A DNA stretch of 64,000 bases from Haliclona indistincta (GCA_964017065.1 OZ024785.1:11983086-12047085); one strand, 5' to 3'; counted from the stretch's first letter, positions 29,417 to 41,633 are shown. Program-made: numbers and translations. Notes: generated by a model not told the origin, from the letters alone.

Positions 29417-32400
29417 ATGACCATAAAGCTGTGTTGTCAGCGTTTTATACAGGACTGTTTGCTGGAGTAGGGAAAACTTAGTGGCGTAACACCCAGCAGC
29501 TAGGGGAGGCTAGAGAGAGAAAGAAAAAACGTCCACATCAGCCTGGCGAAATAAGTGTTTCAACTTACTGTCTGCACGTATGGCGGCGGCGCCGGACCTA
29601 GTAATGGCTGCATTAAGATAGTAAAATTAACATCAAGAAGATAATGTTACTGATTGTATGGGTACTCTTTGAAGGGTTGAACCTGCAAAAAAAAAGATTC
29701 CCTTTACATCAGAAACCCTCACCGAGTCGTACTGATCACAAGGGAGCACTTAGACAGCAAAATTCAAACAAGCTGTTGTTACTAAAAAGATATAATCAGG
29801 GTTTCACACAAGCGGTATGGGCGCCCTGGGATTCCCCCCAGCACTAGTCCCCCCAGAATTTACTATCAATAGTTACTTTATTGCTCACAATGGTTTCTTT
29901 ACCGATCACATCTCATCCATTGCAACCTATTACTTCGCAATCATGTCTAGGATGTCAATGAGTTGGTTGTGCTCTTCCTGTGTGGAGAAGATGGTGTCTT
30001 TTCTCAGACGGGCAGCAACCACTCTAAGGTGTTCCAGGGCTGTCAATTTGGTATTAGCAGTTAGGTAGCCTTTGTCAATGAAGAGGCTGTGAGCGACTCT
30101 GAAATGACATACGACATAAAGCTAATCCAAGTATGTAAGCGTACATAATTGCTACTTTGCTATTTTCAGGGTTTTCCTGACCTCTCTGTTGTGCAACACA
30201 ACAACCCTTATTTGTTTCTTGCAATTGGAGAGGTAATCTAACACGTAAAGTAGCCATGCTCTGCAACCCAGTTCCATCATTTATAGTAATTATTTGCCTA
30301 TACAGAACAAAAAAAGACGAGCTGGTAATTGGCGAAAGGATCAGGAAGATAGTGAAGACCAGGACCAGATGGGCATCTGTTTCATCTCTTGAACAATGTG
30401 CTCGAAGCTCACAAACGTGACACAGTGTTCACCTTTGGCACTAAGACCAGCTCTAGAAATCGTTTCAGTCAAGACGTGGATGAAGATCTTCAAGATGTTA
30501 AAAAGGTTATTATAACAATTCATAATATTTATACAATATGATCATTAAAGTCAAGTACTGGACACACACCGTCGGAAACCATAAGCTAGAGTTTGGTACA
30601 CCATTCAGCATCGGTTCCAAAAGGCTCCTTGACTGTCAGTATGGTATGTAGTACAAAAAAACCAAAGCCGCCAACCAGCAACAGAGTTCACCCACATCAC
30701 ACTTGCCACCCTACAAAAGGAGCAATGGGGTTTCTCAAAGAATTCATCCAGACCACCCAGTGGTTCCTGCCTCAACATGTCCACTACCAAACGGCTATAC
30801 ACCACCAAGCCACCTGGAATTGGACCACACGAGCAGGAACCACTATCCAGTTGCAACCACAACAGCTAGAAACTGATACTGTCATTATAACATAATTACA
30901 CAAGTTCAATCCCGCTTTCTTAATCATTCGGTTACACATCACTTTTCTAGGCTTGTTCTCTGTTTCCAATAGGGGACTTTCACTTCTTCAGAAAAGTACT
31001 TACTAAAGCTCTCTTTTTTAGAGTACTTACTGTATTGCAGCATTAGTGGACTTAGGAACGTTGTTGCATAGTCGGACATTGTTCTTAATTTTGTATGGTT
31101 GAAAAAATGTTTTTAATGTTTTGCAGTTCAATTAAGAATTTATCCTCCCTTTCCACCTTAAAGTAGACGTGGTAACCTTTTTCTCTGCTGTACCGTACTC
31201 CTTTGGCAACTTCATGGAAGCGGTCAGAGGAGGAGTAGTAGACGAACTTGAGCTCAATGTAGACGATCGAGTGACTCAATGTAGACGATCGAGTGACCTG
31301 AACAGAAGTGACCGTGAATGTTTTGACAACGACTACTGGTTTGTTTGCAACGACAACCAGTGCCAACCCGAGCCTACGGAGCCTGTTTAGCTGCCTACTT
31401 CACGATGTTCACTGCTTCACGTGTACGCACTGGCGCCAAACGGGCATCTAAAAACTTATCGAGCCTTCGTTTACATTCCCGACAGCTAAATATGTCGTCT
31501 TACCAGTTTACGTTTGGGATTTTAGTGCTGCCTTGTAGATCATCACAGTAGTGATCGATTGAGACTAGTAAAATGGCTGGGATGGTGTCTTTGTGCCGTG
31601 CTTCAAGGCTTTTGGGCATGGAATTCTAATGAGTTTGATATAAATCAAGTAATAACTTATCAATAGCAACATATTTTAAAATGCTCTTTGCATCATGACC
31701 TGAAAAACCATTCGATTTGCAATGTTAAAAGAGATCGGTTTGTTCAAACGTGATCGGTTTGTTCAGAAAGTGAATTGAATTGTATTCAGCATTGGGTGAG
31801 AAGGAACTGTTACCTAGGCTTCCCCTATTGCACTTCATACTGTGCATTGAAAAAATAATAGTATAGATTTACACAGTATAGCTATTGTCCTTAGACAATG
31901 CATGCACATTGATATGGGCTCTAGGCCTGTTGCCTTTCAGCGCAGCTTGTTTGATGATCCTACACCTGGCCAGTCAGATTGTCTACATGCACTGCTTTGG
32001 CTGAGACATTAAAGTGACAGCCAAATTATATTCATACTCTGGTTTTGTAAATCATAGAATGAGGGCAGTGCATAAAAAGTGGATTCTCACAATTAAGGTG
32101 GGATTTAAATGTGGGAAGTGATGAATATGCTGTGAGATAAGGAGTTTGGTGACTGTGTGCAATCAGCACAGGCCGATAATATCAAGAATCATGATAATAT
32201 CAAGAATCACGTGATTAGTCTTTTCAGCCTGCTATAATGAAATAATTTTGATTTCAGGTTTTAGTGCTTGGCAGCGCAGCTATAGTACCTGGCCAGATAT
32301 ACTCCCGCTAAATACTCTAGAGATACTTTGAGCTATACCAGTGAGATACAATTCTTGGCGGCACGTGCAGGTTGAATTAACTATCACTTGTTGATTTTAT
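29417..32400. other. Nearly 3 kb without a supported gene
   Basis: Open frames at 29644-29847, 29817-30068, 30593-30895 and 31169-31390 were read in translation and none resembles a family. A 22 bp tandem duplication with core GTAGACGATCGAGTGA lies at about 31257-31300. This is probably a graveyard of old elements. Confidence 0.4.
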
Positions 32401-32660
32401 AGTGGCAACACGGACTAGATCGAAGGCTAAGCGACGGGCAATAGAGCAGGCAACAGTAACAAGAGCTGCCACGGAAGAGATCCAAAAATGGTGACTCATA
32501 TTATTGCTGTCGTACATGCATTATTGTTGTTGCATATGTGCGTTATTGGTGCTAGGTACATTGCGAAATTGATATTAAGCTTGCACGATGGCCGCTTCGC
32601 GAGGTGGCATCGGGCAATAATCTTGATATTTCATGTCTGTAGTGTTTCTTTTATGTTTAG

Positions 32661-33076
32661 GGAGTTTCAATCAATTCAGCAGTACTAGCGACTCGGATGA
32701 AGATGCATATATAACCGTGAGTTCACTCATACACATGCAGAACCGTGACAATAACGTATACTGTTGTGCACCCTTTTATATGCAGAATTATCAAACCAGA
32801 ACGCCTCGAGCAGTTCAGCCTCCACCTCCCGCGCCTCCTGCAGTTCAGCCTCCACCTTGCGCACCTCCTGCAGTTCAGCCTCCACCTCCCGCACCTCCTG
32901 CAGTTCAGCCTCCACCTAACGCACCTCCTGCAGTTCAGCCTCCACCTTGCGCACGTCCTGCAGTTAAGCCTCCACCTCCCGCACCTCCTGCAGTTCAGCC
33001 TCCACCTAACGCACCTCCTGCAGTTCAGCCTGCTGTGTTTCGGCCACGTAAACGCAATGCAATTCCGAAACCAAAG
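32661..33076 (+). CDS. Proline-rich repeat protein, two exons of a larger gene
   Basis: Two exons join in frame: 32661-32716 (SFNQFSSTSDSDEDAYIT, acidic) and 32786-33076 (NYQTRTPRAVQPPPP..., ending FRPRKRNAIPKPK). The 69 bp intron has GTGAGT..TGCAG edges, and a further donor AAG|GTATCA lies at 33077. The second exon is mostly a decapeptide repeat. An upstream open segment at 32403-32490 (ATRTRSKAKRRAIEQATVTR, basic, with GT after it) may be an earlier exon, but its phase does not join cleanly with 32661. Later exons are not identified. Function unknown. Proline-rich repeats suggest a flexible or SH3/WW-binding linker. Confidence 0.4.
32808..33033 (+). repeat. 30 bp tandem repeat coding a Pro-rich decapeptide
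   Basis: Seven and a half in-frame copies of GCAGTTCAGCCTCCACCT plus 12 variable bases, encoding AVQPPPPAPP with variants CAPP, NAPP and CARP at the end of the unit. The order of variants (P, C, P, N, C, P, N) suggests growth by two- and three-unit steps. Confidence 0.9.
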
Positions 33077-33935
33077 GTATCAATTTTGTAACATTGATTT
33101 TATGTTGCTGGTATAAAATATATAAATTCAGAGATATATTTATGTTGCTGGTATGTTGCTATGCGTCAAACACTACCGTTGTGTTGTTGCTAGGAGTATA
33201 TACATACGCTACGCTACAAGCTATCTCACCGTCATGGCAGACCCTCACGCTCTTATAGCCCCCTGCGAGTTTTCAACAACACAAAAACTACGCCTGGGAC
33301 AGTGCCACCAAAGCGTCGTTTTGCGTATTATCCGTAGTCGCCAAGTTTTTACTGCGCGCTGGGTTTTGCTGTTAGCTATTGTCTTTGCACTGTACACATA
33401 TACCCTTGCGAATGTATTACTTGTATTGCTTCACTTCCACAAAAAGATACTGATCTGTTTGGTGTTGACATGACTATACGTCACTCTGATGAAGTCTAAA
33501 AATGTGCCCATGCAGTTATATAACAGCATCAAATTGTATAACATATTAATTTTTTGTTATTATACCAGCATTATTTTCTGACAAAAGTAACAATGTAGAA
33601 GCACAACTTCACAAGACGCAAAGCAAATAGTAATGAATAAATTGAATTTCATGAATAAATAAATAATAATTAGTTATTTGATAAAATTATTGGCCCCCTT
33701 TTTCAAATCCTGTATCTGCCCCTGCCTGGATGCTAGACCCCATGCCATACTATAGCTGCTTAACGTACACACGATTATTTTAGTTAAAAATTATTTTATA
33801 CAATCATGTATCAACCAATCTATAATCACAATACACATTTTACTAAGACCAATTAGAATATTAAGCAGAGAACACAGTGGTCAAACAAACGTCAGTAACC
33901 AGAAGCAGCACCTTTAATTTCACTTCGATTACTTC
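33077..33935. other. No recognisable gene
   Basis: AT-rich. The open frame 33153-33473 is hydrophobic at its C-terminal end but has no other support. Confidence 0.4.
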
Positions 33936-33939
33936 ATGT

Positions 33940-34330
33940 GTCACTGTCTTCCAAAAAACACTTTATTCCTTCAATAAGACTCTCTAGGTTTCTGGGCTTG
34001 TAATTGATAATATTTTAGAGATTATCAATAGGATGTTCTCAATAGGATTGAGGTCAGGAATTTCAGGGGGAGTTTCCACCAATTCACATCTTCCTCCTCA
34101 AAGAATTTTTCATAACTACTCGTATGCTTTGGATCATTATCTTGCTGGAACCTAGCACCTTCAGGGTATGTCTTTCTTAGGAACGGGAGCAAGCCAGCTT
34201 CCAGTATCAAGCGTACCTAAATGCTGTCATAATCCCAGAGAATATCACTATTTGGGTAGCACCACGACAATAGATCCCAGCCCAAACATGTACCTTCACG
34301 GGATGTTTTTATAGTGCTATCATTAATTTT
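33940..34330 (-). pseudogene. Tc1-like transposase, C-terminal remnant
   Basis: Minus strand, three frames. KHPVKVHVWAGIYCRGATQI (about 34325-34240) is followed by LLPFLRKTYPEGARFQQDND and PKHTSS, the second Asp region of the Tc1 catalytic core. After a frameshift, ETPPEIPDLNPIE carries the final Glu (about 34080-34040), then NYKPRNLESLIEGIKCFLED. These are the standard landmarks of animal Tc1 transposases in order. The N-terminal DNA-binding part is missing and at least two frameshifts are present. It is a dead fragment of roughly one third of a 340-residue protein. Confidence 0.8.
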
Positions 34331-34780
34331 TATTACACAAGTTTAAGAAGTATGCAAAGACAGCAGAACTCAAGTAATTGGGATGAGTTGGGACCTGAGT
34401 ACATGCCCGAAGAGAGCACTGTTGAGGAGGATGGTGATGTGTTCATAAAAAGTACATACCGATCTGGCGTTCTGATTTTAAGAAAAGTATTCCTTCACTA
34501 AATTATAGCAATAGACTAATTTAGATCTCAACAAAACGAATAGCAAAAACGGACAAAAGGATCAAAAAGACAGCTCAAGGCAAAACAAACTTCAGAGGCT
34601 ATCGACGGGAAAGTGAAGGCTTGCTTTAGAGCAAGCCTCCACTACATTCTCCCTCTTTGGCAGTGAGAAATTAATAGCACATTCTTAAATGCTACAGAAT
34701 AGTCCTCCTATTGACGCATCTCCGCCATGTACGAATCAACAAGGTAGTACTAACATGACTGTTTCTATGGTCAACCCAAT

Positions 34781-35434
34781 ATGTTTTATGCAGCCTCATC
34801 TGCCTCATCTATCGTGACCCCCGTACGTGGTGTACTTTACCGATCATCTCCATCAGGTACTGGTGTCATCATCGCCTTGCCATCTCAACGATCGCTGAGA
34901 GATTATACGCATGCTTTTCGAGAAAAGTATGGTTTTTCTGCTGAAAGTGATCAGCAATTAGTGAGCCATCCAGACGTACGAGGAGTGGAAGACTGGAAGC
35001 GACATGTAGTGCTTTTGCTGGACGAAATGCACATCAAAGAGGACCTCGTCTCTAACAAACACACTGGGGCTCTTGTTGGATTCGTGAATCTTTCCGACAT
35101 GACTGTTCACTTGGAGGAATTCGAACAATCACTAATAAGCCAAGTCAACAGTCCAGCTCCACCCGCACTAGCCAACTCTTCGTTGGTGATCATGGTGAGA
35201 GTTCTATTTACCAAGATTCGAATTAAGTACGTCCAGTTCACTTGCCTAAATCTAACTGGCGAACAGATATTCCCAATCTTCTGGGAAGCAGTGTACAGGA
35301 TAGAGTGGTGCCAGTTGAAAGTAATTGCAACTACCTTCGATGAAGCGGCACCGAACAGGAAATTTTTAGAGCTGCACAGAACAGCTGATTCAGCAGATGA
35401 GATCATACACAAGGTCAAAAATCTGTATACTTAA
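34781..35434 (+). pseudogene. P-element-like transposase (THAP9-type), catalytic-domain fragment
   Basis: 217 codons without a stop. LPSQRSLRDYTHAF leads into the RNase H-like core, VVLLLDEMHIKEDLVSNKHT with the first catalytic Asp at residue 81, then TGALVGFVNL and FWEAVYRIEWCQLKVIAT. The second acidic position is FDEAAPNRKF (D187), where DGASPNR is usual. P-element-like transposases use GTP and cut-and-paste transposition; full-length proteins are 750-900 residues with an N-terminal THAP zinc finger. Neither the THAP finger nor the GTP-binding and C-terminal parts are here. The frame stops at 35432-35434, and a Penelope-type nuclease fragment begins two bases later, so the end is a junction rather than a natural terminus. 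Confidence 0.75.
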
Positions 35435-35435
35435 T

Positions 35436-35746
35436 GAGGGTAAAGTCCAGGACGCCAGCTTTAAAGAAGAAGGGTGTTGTGTACAAGATTCCATGTCATG
35501 ATTGTGAGGTTAGCTATAATTGTAGGAGAAACTAAGAGGACACTGGAGAAGAGAATACAAGAACACAAGTATGCTGTTAGAGTATGTGGTAGAAAAAATG
35601 GTATTGCGGTGCATGCATGGGACAAGGAACACAGACCAGATTGGGAAGCAGCTGAAATCTTAGAAGTTGAACAGAATTATAACAAGAGAAGAATTTTAGA
35701 AGCTATTTCGATTAAGAATACACCTCAAATACATCTGATATATTAA
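35436..35746 (+). pseudogene. Penelope-like GIY-YIG endonuclease fragment
   Basis: Penelope-like retroelements end with a GIY-YIG nuclease that nicks target DNA. This block opens with SRTPALKKKGVVYKIPCHDC, the Cys-containing start of the domain. A frameshift at about 35518 breaks the YIG motif, and the next frame has GETKRTLEKRIQEHKYAVR, then GIAVHAWDKEHRPDWEAAEI and RRILEAISIKNTPQ. The Arg and Glu/His residues in GETxRxLxxRxxEH are conserved. The reverse transcriptase that should lie upstream is absent, and a P-element piece directly adjoins. 5' truncation is usual for these retroelements. Confidence 0.75.
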
Positions 35747-35749
35747 TTT

Positions 35750-36880
35750 TGATGACTAAATTATTTTCGTTCTAGAAGCTCGACAAGCATAGCAATGTAA
35801 GTCTCCCAATAGTTTGTAGCTTTATACTTACTTATAGGAAGGTTTTTGTACACACCATTACTGTATATTATTTTTTTTGTAGAAGCAAAGGGAGAAAGGC
35901 AACCAAAATAAGAGTAAGGTAAAGAGTAAGGTAAAGGTAACATAGTTATTTGTTAACTGTTTAATTAGGCATTATTGTCATGATTATTATTATGGTTTTG
36001 TTTCACAGAAGAAGCTTCGTGAAAAGAGTGACGATGTGAGTACTACTATGCAATGTTAGTGCCAATAATGAATTTCATGATGATATGATGCCACTTCAGC
36101 TACTTCCCTGAAGAAGACAAAGACCAAGGTATAATTGTTGCTTCATTCTAGGAAAATCATTCTAGCAAGACTTAACCCGACTAACCCCATTCTAGGAAGA
36201 CTTGCTTTGTTGCGTTTTATATCTTGGCAACGGGACAACGCATAGCCAAACCAAAAGTACCATTGTAATCAGCATTGAATGTGCAATGTAGCAATGGTAT
36301 TAACTCAATTTTGATAAAATGCGGGATATGGTCCCTTTTCCCATAGCAGGTCACTTATATTAAACTTTGATTAGTTATGTATGTTCATTTGTTGATGCTC
36401 ATGTAACAATTTTCACTTGATTTTCAGGTAGTTTTCATCAATTTTCGGATTGAGAATCTAATATGGTAGAGACTCCTCCTCAGCCAGGCCCTCCTTCTCG
36501 GTCAGGTCCTCATTCTTGGCCAGGTCATCCTTTTCGGCCAGGTCCTCCTTCTCGGCCAAGTCCTCCTCCTCCTTCATAAGAGAAACAGAGTAGGCCTGTC
36601 AACATCTGTTTTTCAGAAAATATCATCCGAGCATTTGAAGAGCCAGTACCTTCATGAGGAATTATGTACAGCACTACTCTTGCTAAGGGAGAGGCAAATA
36701 GAAGAGGATAAAAGCAAAAGCAACACATTGCAGAAGTCTGCGCTGTTGCTGGTTCTTTAGGTATGTAGTGGATGATAGCTAGCATGCTTAATTTATGGCA
36801 AAAAACATATTCATGTATTTATATACTCCAAGAAAGTCTTAGAGGCCAAAATAGACTTGCAGTTTGAGTATGACAGCCAA
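35750..36880. other. No recognisable gene; short Pro/Gly-coding repeat at 36470-36580
   Basis: AT-rich. At 36470-36580 CAGGTCCTCCTTCTCGGCC-like units recur five times and read PGPPSRSGPHSWPGHPFRPG in one frame before a stop. Otherwise nothing. Confidence 0.45.
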
Positions 36881-36888
36881 GTTGACAT

Positions 36889-37123
36889 GGCTACTCAGCC
36901 TGCTAAAAGAACAGCGTCATGTACAGCGAAGAGGAGAGTTAAGGCAACATTTATAGATGAAGAAGCCGCGCTAGCCATAAGAAGAGCAACAAAATCTAAG
37001 GAGAAGAAGGAAAAGAGAAAAGCAGATTCTTCAGCAGCGAATGAAGCATATAAGGAGATTTTAGATTTACTCCCGCAGTGCACCAAATGCAAATATGCAC
37101 GCCCTGTTTCTTACTTCATATAG
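36889..37123 (+). other. Hypothetical small basic ORF
   Basis: An 88-codon frame (78 residues from the Met at 36887-36889) reads ATQPAKRTASCTAKRRVKAT, then a Lys/Glu-rich helix (TKSKEKKEKRKADSS) and ILDLLPQCTKCKYARP. The CxxC near the end could be half of a zinc site whose other half lies beyond an intron. It may be the N-terminal exon of the element protein whose C-terminal part is at 37346-37621. No family is assigned. Confidence 0.3.
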
Positions 37124-37345
37124 GGGGAACGTACCGCTTGGTGGGATCTACTCCTCGGGCATGCTGACACCAGTGGCGACCGTCAGCACTTCGAGCGGTA
37201 CCTCATCACACCAGGCGGGAGGAGGTGCAACATCTGTGACACAATCATCTCATTCACCCTAGTCATCGGTTCCTGATCTCATTAGTCAAGGCGCTACTGG
37301 TGCTGGGCAAATTTCTATTGGAGGTGCAGGATCAGTAATCAGAGA

Positions 37346-37621
37346 TTGCACTTTATAAGACAGAATACGTTGGATCGGATTACCTTTGAGACAGAAATGA
37401 TTCCATCCATCGAAGCTCTGCAACGGCATTGGAAGCGTTCATGTTGGGCTACTAATATGTGGGGGCACGCTGACAGAAATAAGATAGAATTACCTGATTT
37501 AACTAGTTGGGGGTGGAAGGTGAACAATGAGCAGTTGTCTATTGATTGGGACAGCAGTGAAAATCTATCAACTATTAAAGAGAGGGTACGGCTGCTGACA
37601 AAGGGATGCAAGTGTGTATAG
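37346..37621 (+). pseudogene. C-terminal fragment of an element protein with SWGW/CxC motif
   Basis: 91 codons: PSIEALQRHWKRSCWATNMWG, then IELPDLTSWGWKVNNEQLS, ending LLTKGCKCV and a stop. The order 'P...AL..H..R....W......LP....WGW......W......GCKC' is a recurring domain near the end of uncharacterised repetitive proteins in cnidarians, hydrozoans and arthropods, normally followed by a Cys-rich tail. Here the tail is cut after GCKC. Its biochemical role is not known to me. Confidence 0.5.
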
Positions 37622-39085
37622 ACTCTATCATGTATAACTGAAATATATTATTCATTCTCATTGTACGCATGCGTGATTATTGAACACATGTTCTCTGAAA
37701 AATAATAATGTTACTGAACTTCAAACCTACTAAACATTGGTCCTTCGAACCGGATACACGTCCCATCGTACTCTAATCTGTGAACTTGTCTGATCTTCGG
37801 ATCTTCGTGGCTGGGATGCTCTACTCTCACAACCTGGAATCATGCGTCACACACTCAGCGCGGACATCATGAAGCAACACTGAACTCTCGTTCTTCGAAC
37901 TCACCGAGCTACTCGCCCTCTTGACCCATCCCGAGAATAACAAAGTAAAATCTCACTAGTGATCTGCTTCACACCTATCGTCATACAAGACTTGCGATTA
38001 CCATTTGTACATTACTAAAATTAACACAAATAACAATGGTGACTAATGAGAAAAAGCTTGATATATAGCTAGTCTGCTTTGTGACCATTTTACTCCAACA
38101 AAATGCAATTTATAGCAGTTAATAAAATAATAATTATTACAAGTGCATACATGATTTCTGTTTTGAAAGTTAAGCAATAGTATTAATGATAACTTAATAA
38201 GAACTAGCATAATTTTTCATTTTTAGAGAGTTGGAAGGGGAAAAATGCAGGCTATGTACCAAGCGATCTTCTGTAAGTAATGTAATCGTCAGGTTATAAT
38301 AAGCAGTAGAATTATAGATACAACATGTAGTAGTAATAGAGTGATAATGTATGAGCATTGATAGAGAACTGAATAAGACACTCAACACATTAAGAGAACG
38401 ATCTTATAAGTAGTCAGAAAAAGTTATTAGCTGTATTGGTGTTTGTTTTGCTTTATTTGCCAGATAACATTCAACTTTGCATGGATTACAAGTAATTTCT
38501 TTCTTTCGAGAGGTGACATTCAATTTCACATGGTTTTAAAGTTAAACTCTGGCTCGGTTCAGTGGTAAGACCTCATGTAACAGAATTATATGTTCTCATT
38601 GTCTTCATCCATAATAGACGTAATTGATGTACTTATATCCAAATTCAGTATCTAGATATGTATAACCAAGTTAGAAACTTCAGACAGCCAGTTGCTTTGG
38701 CCACATGTGATACAAGGGCTCCACTGTGGAACTTTACATGTGTCAACAGCATAGCACGCACTGTTTAGTTACTAGGAAGCTCCAGAGTCTAGTAGCAACA
38801 GCAGCAGCATGCGAGTTGCACAGTAAGGCCCACTCGCACAAGTGCACAGGGGAGGCTCGCCACGCCCACACTTCAGGAGTCGCATTATTGGGACAATTTG
38901 CTTTCGTACCACAGTCGCTGCAGTCTTTTGTAACTACCCAAATAGCACCTAAAGTCACTATAAACGGAGCAGACATATGAATTGAATATTGCCCGAGTGC
39001 CGAATGGCTTTTGTTCGAACCCAGTTACTCTCGCGTACCCCCAATATCAAAATGAAGCATGGAGTAGACCTAGGTAGCTCTTACC
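37622..39085. other. No recognisable gene
   Basis: Mostly AT-rich. The open frames 38726-38980 (plus) and 38743-38976 (minus) overlap and neither shows family features. Confidence 0.4.
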
Positions 39086-39376
39086 TTCACGAAAAATCTT
39101 GTCGACAGTTTGTTTACTACATGGCAGAATCGAAACAACAAGATTCGAACACATATTTGGTCTCATAACGAAAAAGTTACTGTTCTTGGGAATCAGGAAC
39201 TGATGGCTATCACAGGACGTCCTTGGTGCGATTTTGAGGTTCGGACTCCCAAGGAATTGTCAGTTGAACGTATAAGCTTCGATGTGGAGTTCTGGAGCAC
39301 AGTTAAGCCTAAACTAGTGGACTTTCATTGCAGCGCTATTCTTCCCGAATTAACTAGCTCTCCCCAGGCATCCTAG
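39086..39376 (+). pseudogene. YqaJ-like exonuclease, C-terminal fragment
   Basis: The frame 39110-39376 ends with QELMAITGRPWCDFEVRTPK, then LSVERISFDVEFWSTVKPKL. The 'Q..M.ITG..WCDF.V.TPK...VERI.FD..FW....PKL' pattern is the C-terminal core of the lambda-exonuclease/YqaJ recombinase family, which appears in many animal genomes as part of mobile elements and acts on double-stranded DNA ends. The N-terminal catalytic half with the Asp/Glu/Lys residues is not found, so this is a remnant. Confidence 0.6.
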
Positions 39377-39379
39377 CGG

Positions 39380-40350
39380 ACAACCCATCAGGGAACCTCC
39401 AGCTCTGGAATCTACACAGCCAGCGACACAGACCGAGGAAGACTCTTCAGAAGATTAAAACAAGTACATGTAGACAGTGCTAGCTATAGCCAGGGCTCAG
39501 ACATGTATTCTTGTATCATGTGATAGCAACGCTGACATCACATCTTGCGGCGCGCGACCAATATCCACAGAAATTAACTCAGCTTTACACACGCTACATA
39601 TTTTACGTTTTACTTTCGTTTGCAACAGTTTTAGCTATCAAAAGGTCATCCTTTGCCATACCAAAGACTTCATCAGCAGCATACCCCTCAGCTGATTTAG
39701 CTTTACCCTGTACAACTCAACATAAAGGAACTGTGGTCTTCGTATCTACAAGCAATCTGTACCTTCAATCCTCCAACTAGTTTCTCACACAATACCCATA
39801 CACTCTCTACTACACCCGTGGATACGGCATACCATGTTAGCATTGACCTGATCTGAAAATGCTGGCATGAGTGCTGGAAGAGAGACACACGAACAATTCT
39901 CTACTCAGAGAAGCAGCCTCACCTGGCTGTTGCATATGCAAATATCCTCCCTATATATATCCTATCCCTTTCCACCTTAATGTTCATTTTACCTGATACT
40001 TAAAATAACTATTTCTGGGTATTTATACATTGTAGTTCTTATGGATATTTAATCTGTACAGATATTGTTTAAGCCAATTCATTCACTTTATATCATTGAC
40101 CCATGTATTGCCCAACCCCAAGCTTATAATTCAGTTGACCATGTGACAATTTGAAATAAAATGGCTACTATTAGCCCAAACTAGATCCTTGTTAATCTGT
40201 GCTGCCAAAGCGTAGTAATTCTCTCCTGACTCCACATCCTCCTCTCTCTACTATTGATTCTGTCTGCAAAATCTAAATTAAATTGAAAGTGAGTTTACTT
40301 TACCATTATAATAGCTATGAACCTGCATTTTATCTACTTTGAATAAAACA
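39380..40350. other. No recognisable gene
   Basis: AT-rich. Nothing supported. Confidence 0.4.
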
Positions 40351-40352
40351 GG

Positions 40353-40680
40353 ATGTTGATGAACCAAAAACATGTGTCACATGATCCTAAGTTGGGTACT
40401 TTCACAGTTATAGGGAGCAATGGAACACCTCGTGTTTTAGGATCTGAATATTGTTCTTATTCTGCCGCATGTGTGTGCTACCATATCACTGCTGTGAAGC
40501 TAAGGCTTGGAACTGCTGTTGGTACAGCTCCAAAGAAAGTAACTTCGACAGAATTACGACGGAATACTCGAGCAAAGAAATCTGGAAGAGGCCATCACGT
40601 GACGTATCGTCTACTCAATACGGCCGGTTCCGCTCAGCAGGCTGTTGAACGGCCTATGATCACGTCAACTGGTTTGTGCG
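40353..40680 (+). pseudogene. SWIM-type zinc-finger fragment
   Basis: Frame 40353-40703: GTFTVIGSNGTPRVLGSEYC, then SYSAACVCYHITAVKLRLG and KKVTSTELRRNTRAKKSGR. SWIM fingers (CxC...CxH) occur in Mutator-type transposases and kin. Here the second Cys of the CxC is replaced (EYCSY), while the C-x-H pair (CYHI) remains. The basic tail matches what follows SWIM in element proteins. A second, shorter piece of the same motif (NHITAVKLRLE) occurs at about 42088-42123, followed by repeat block R2. It is probably dead. Confidence 0.5.
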
Positions 40681-41102
40681 GTCCCGGTCCGGTCCGCATT
40701 TGAGCCAGTACCGATTCAATCACGATAATCTGGCTAGTGCGAAGACACCTTAACTATCTATAGAATAGTGATTACTGGTAGACACCATAATAAGATGCTG
40801 AATTTCTCAAGTTTTCGTTGCAGCTGCAAAACACCACATGTGCATGCACAGATCCCTTGCAATTGTGAAACCGTGAACTTTGAGTCGAAATAGTGGATGC
40901 ATGAGTAGTCAGCAGGAGCTAAACCGTCGAGAGTAGATGTAACAAACTCATGGGAACGAGACGCCATCAGGCGGAGACAAACCAGGAAAGTGACCATTGA
41001 TTTGTCTCCTCAAGCTATGGCTTACCCATTGTTCCCTTTACTTGACTACATGGCCTAAGATGGTCGCACTCAAAATCAAAAAAGGTTTTTGAAGAAACAC
41101 AA

Positions 41103-41480
41103 ACAAAGTTGGGAAGAGAGGTTTAGTATTAATTCATCCTGTGTACAGCAATTTAGATCAATTTTTAAGTTGACACCACACCTTGTATTAACATTCTGCT
41201 TTAGTGTCTATAATTATGATAGAAAAATATAATAAAACGTATTCAAGACGAGGTTCATCAGCTCATGAAGGAGACAGCCCCAAGAGGTTTAACCCCAACG
41301 AAGCGGATTTGAAGTGATCACATTTCATAAGATAATTAATTACTACTATGTATGTACAGGCTTCACTACGTGTTGGTATAGCAACACTTAGTGATGAAAG
41401 TGTTATGGTAAATTTATTATTTAGCTACTGAATTGCATTTTAGTGACTAGTAAAAGCATTCATTAAAGAAGCATTGCACC
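41103..41480 (+). repeat. Dispersed repeat block R1, copy b
   Basis: Second copy of the block at 23920-24330, on the same strand, with small indels. It reads IQDEVHQLMKETAPRGLTPT in part, so the exon-like frame is more decayed here. It joins R4b directly at 41480. Confidence 0.7.
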
Positions 41481-41545
41481 CATGCGTCCATCAAAGAAAT
41501 TCATCAGTTACCATGTACATCATTCAGAAATACAAAGGACTTGGA
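41480..41545 (+). repeat. Dispersed repeat block R4, copy b
   Basis: Matches 27625-27705 (CCCATGCGTCCATCAAAGAAAT, then a GTTACCATGTACATC word). Confidence 0.6.
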
Positions 41546-41633
41546 GATTGCAGTGAGTGGTTATGGCCTCCCCATTGAGAGTTCCAGTTAATAAATGCAT
41601 CATTGCATCATAATGCATCATTTTTGGAGACGT

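Noticed and set aside
38548..38572. GGTTCAGTGGTAAGACC resembling a tRNA A box
   Set aside because: No matching B box or cloverleaf within 100 bp.
38726..38980. Overlapping frames on both strands of similar length
   Set aside because: Neither frame shows motif or composition evidence; mutual open frames are common in locally GC-richer DNA.
40600..40755. Possible second copy of the TTAA MITE (ends GACACCTTAAC)
   Set aside because: Only the last ten or so bases resemble the MITE end; no left end and no TTAA pair was found.
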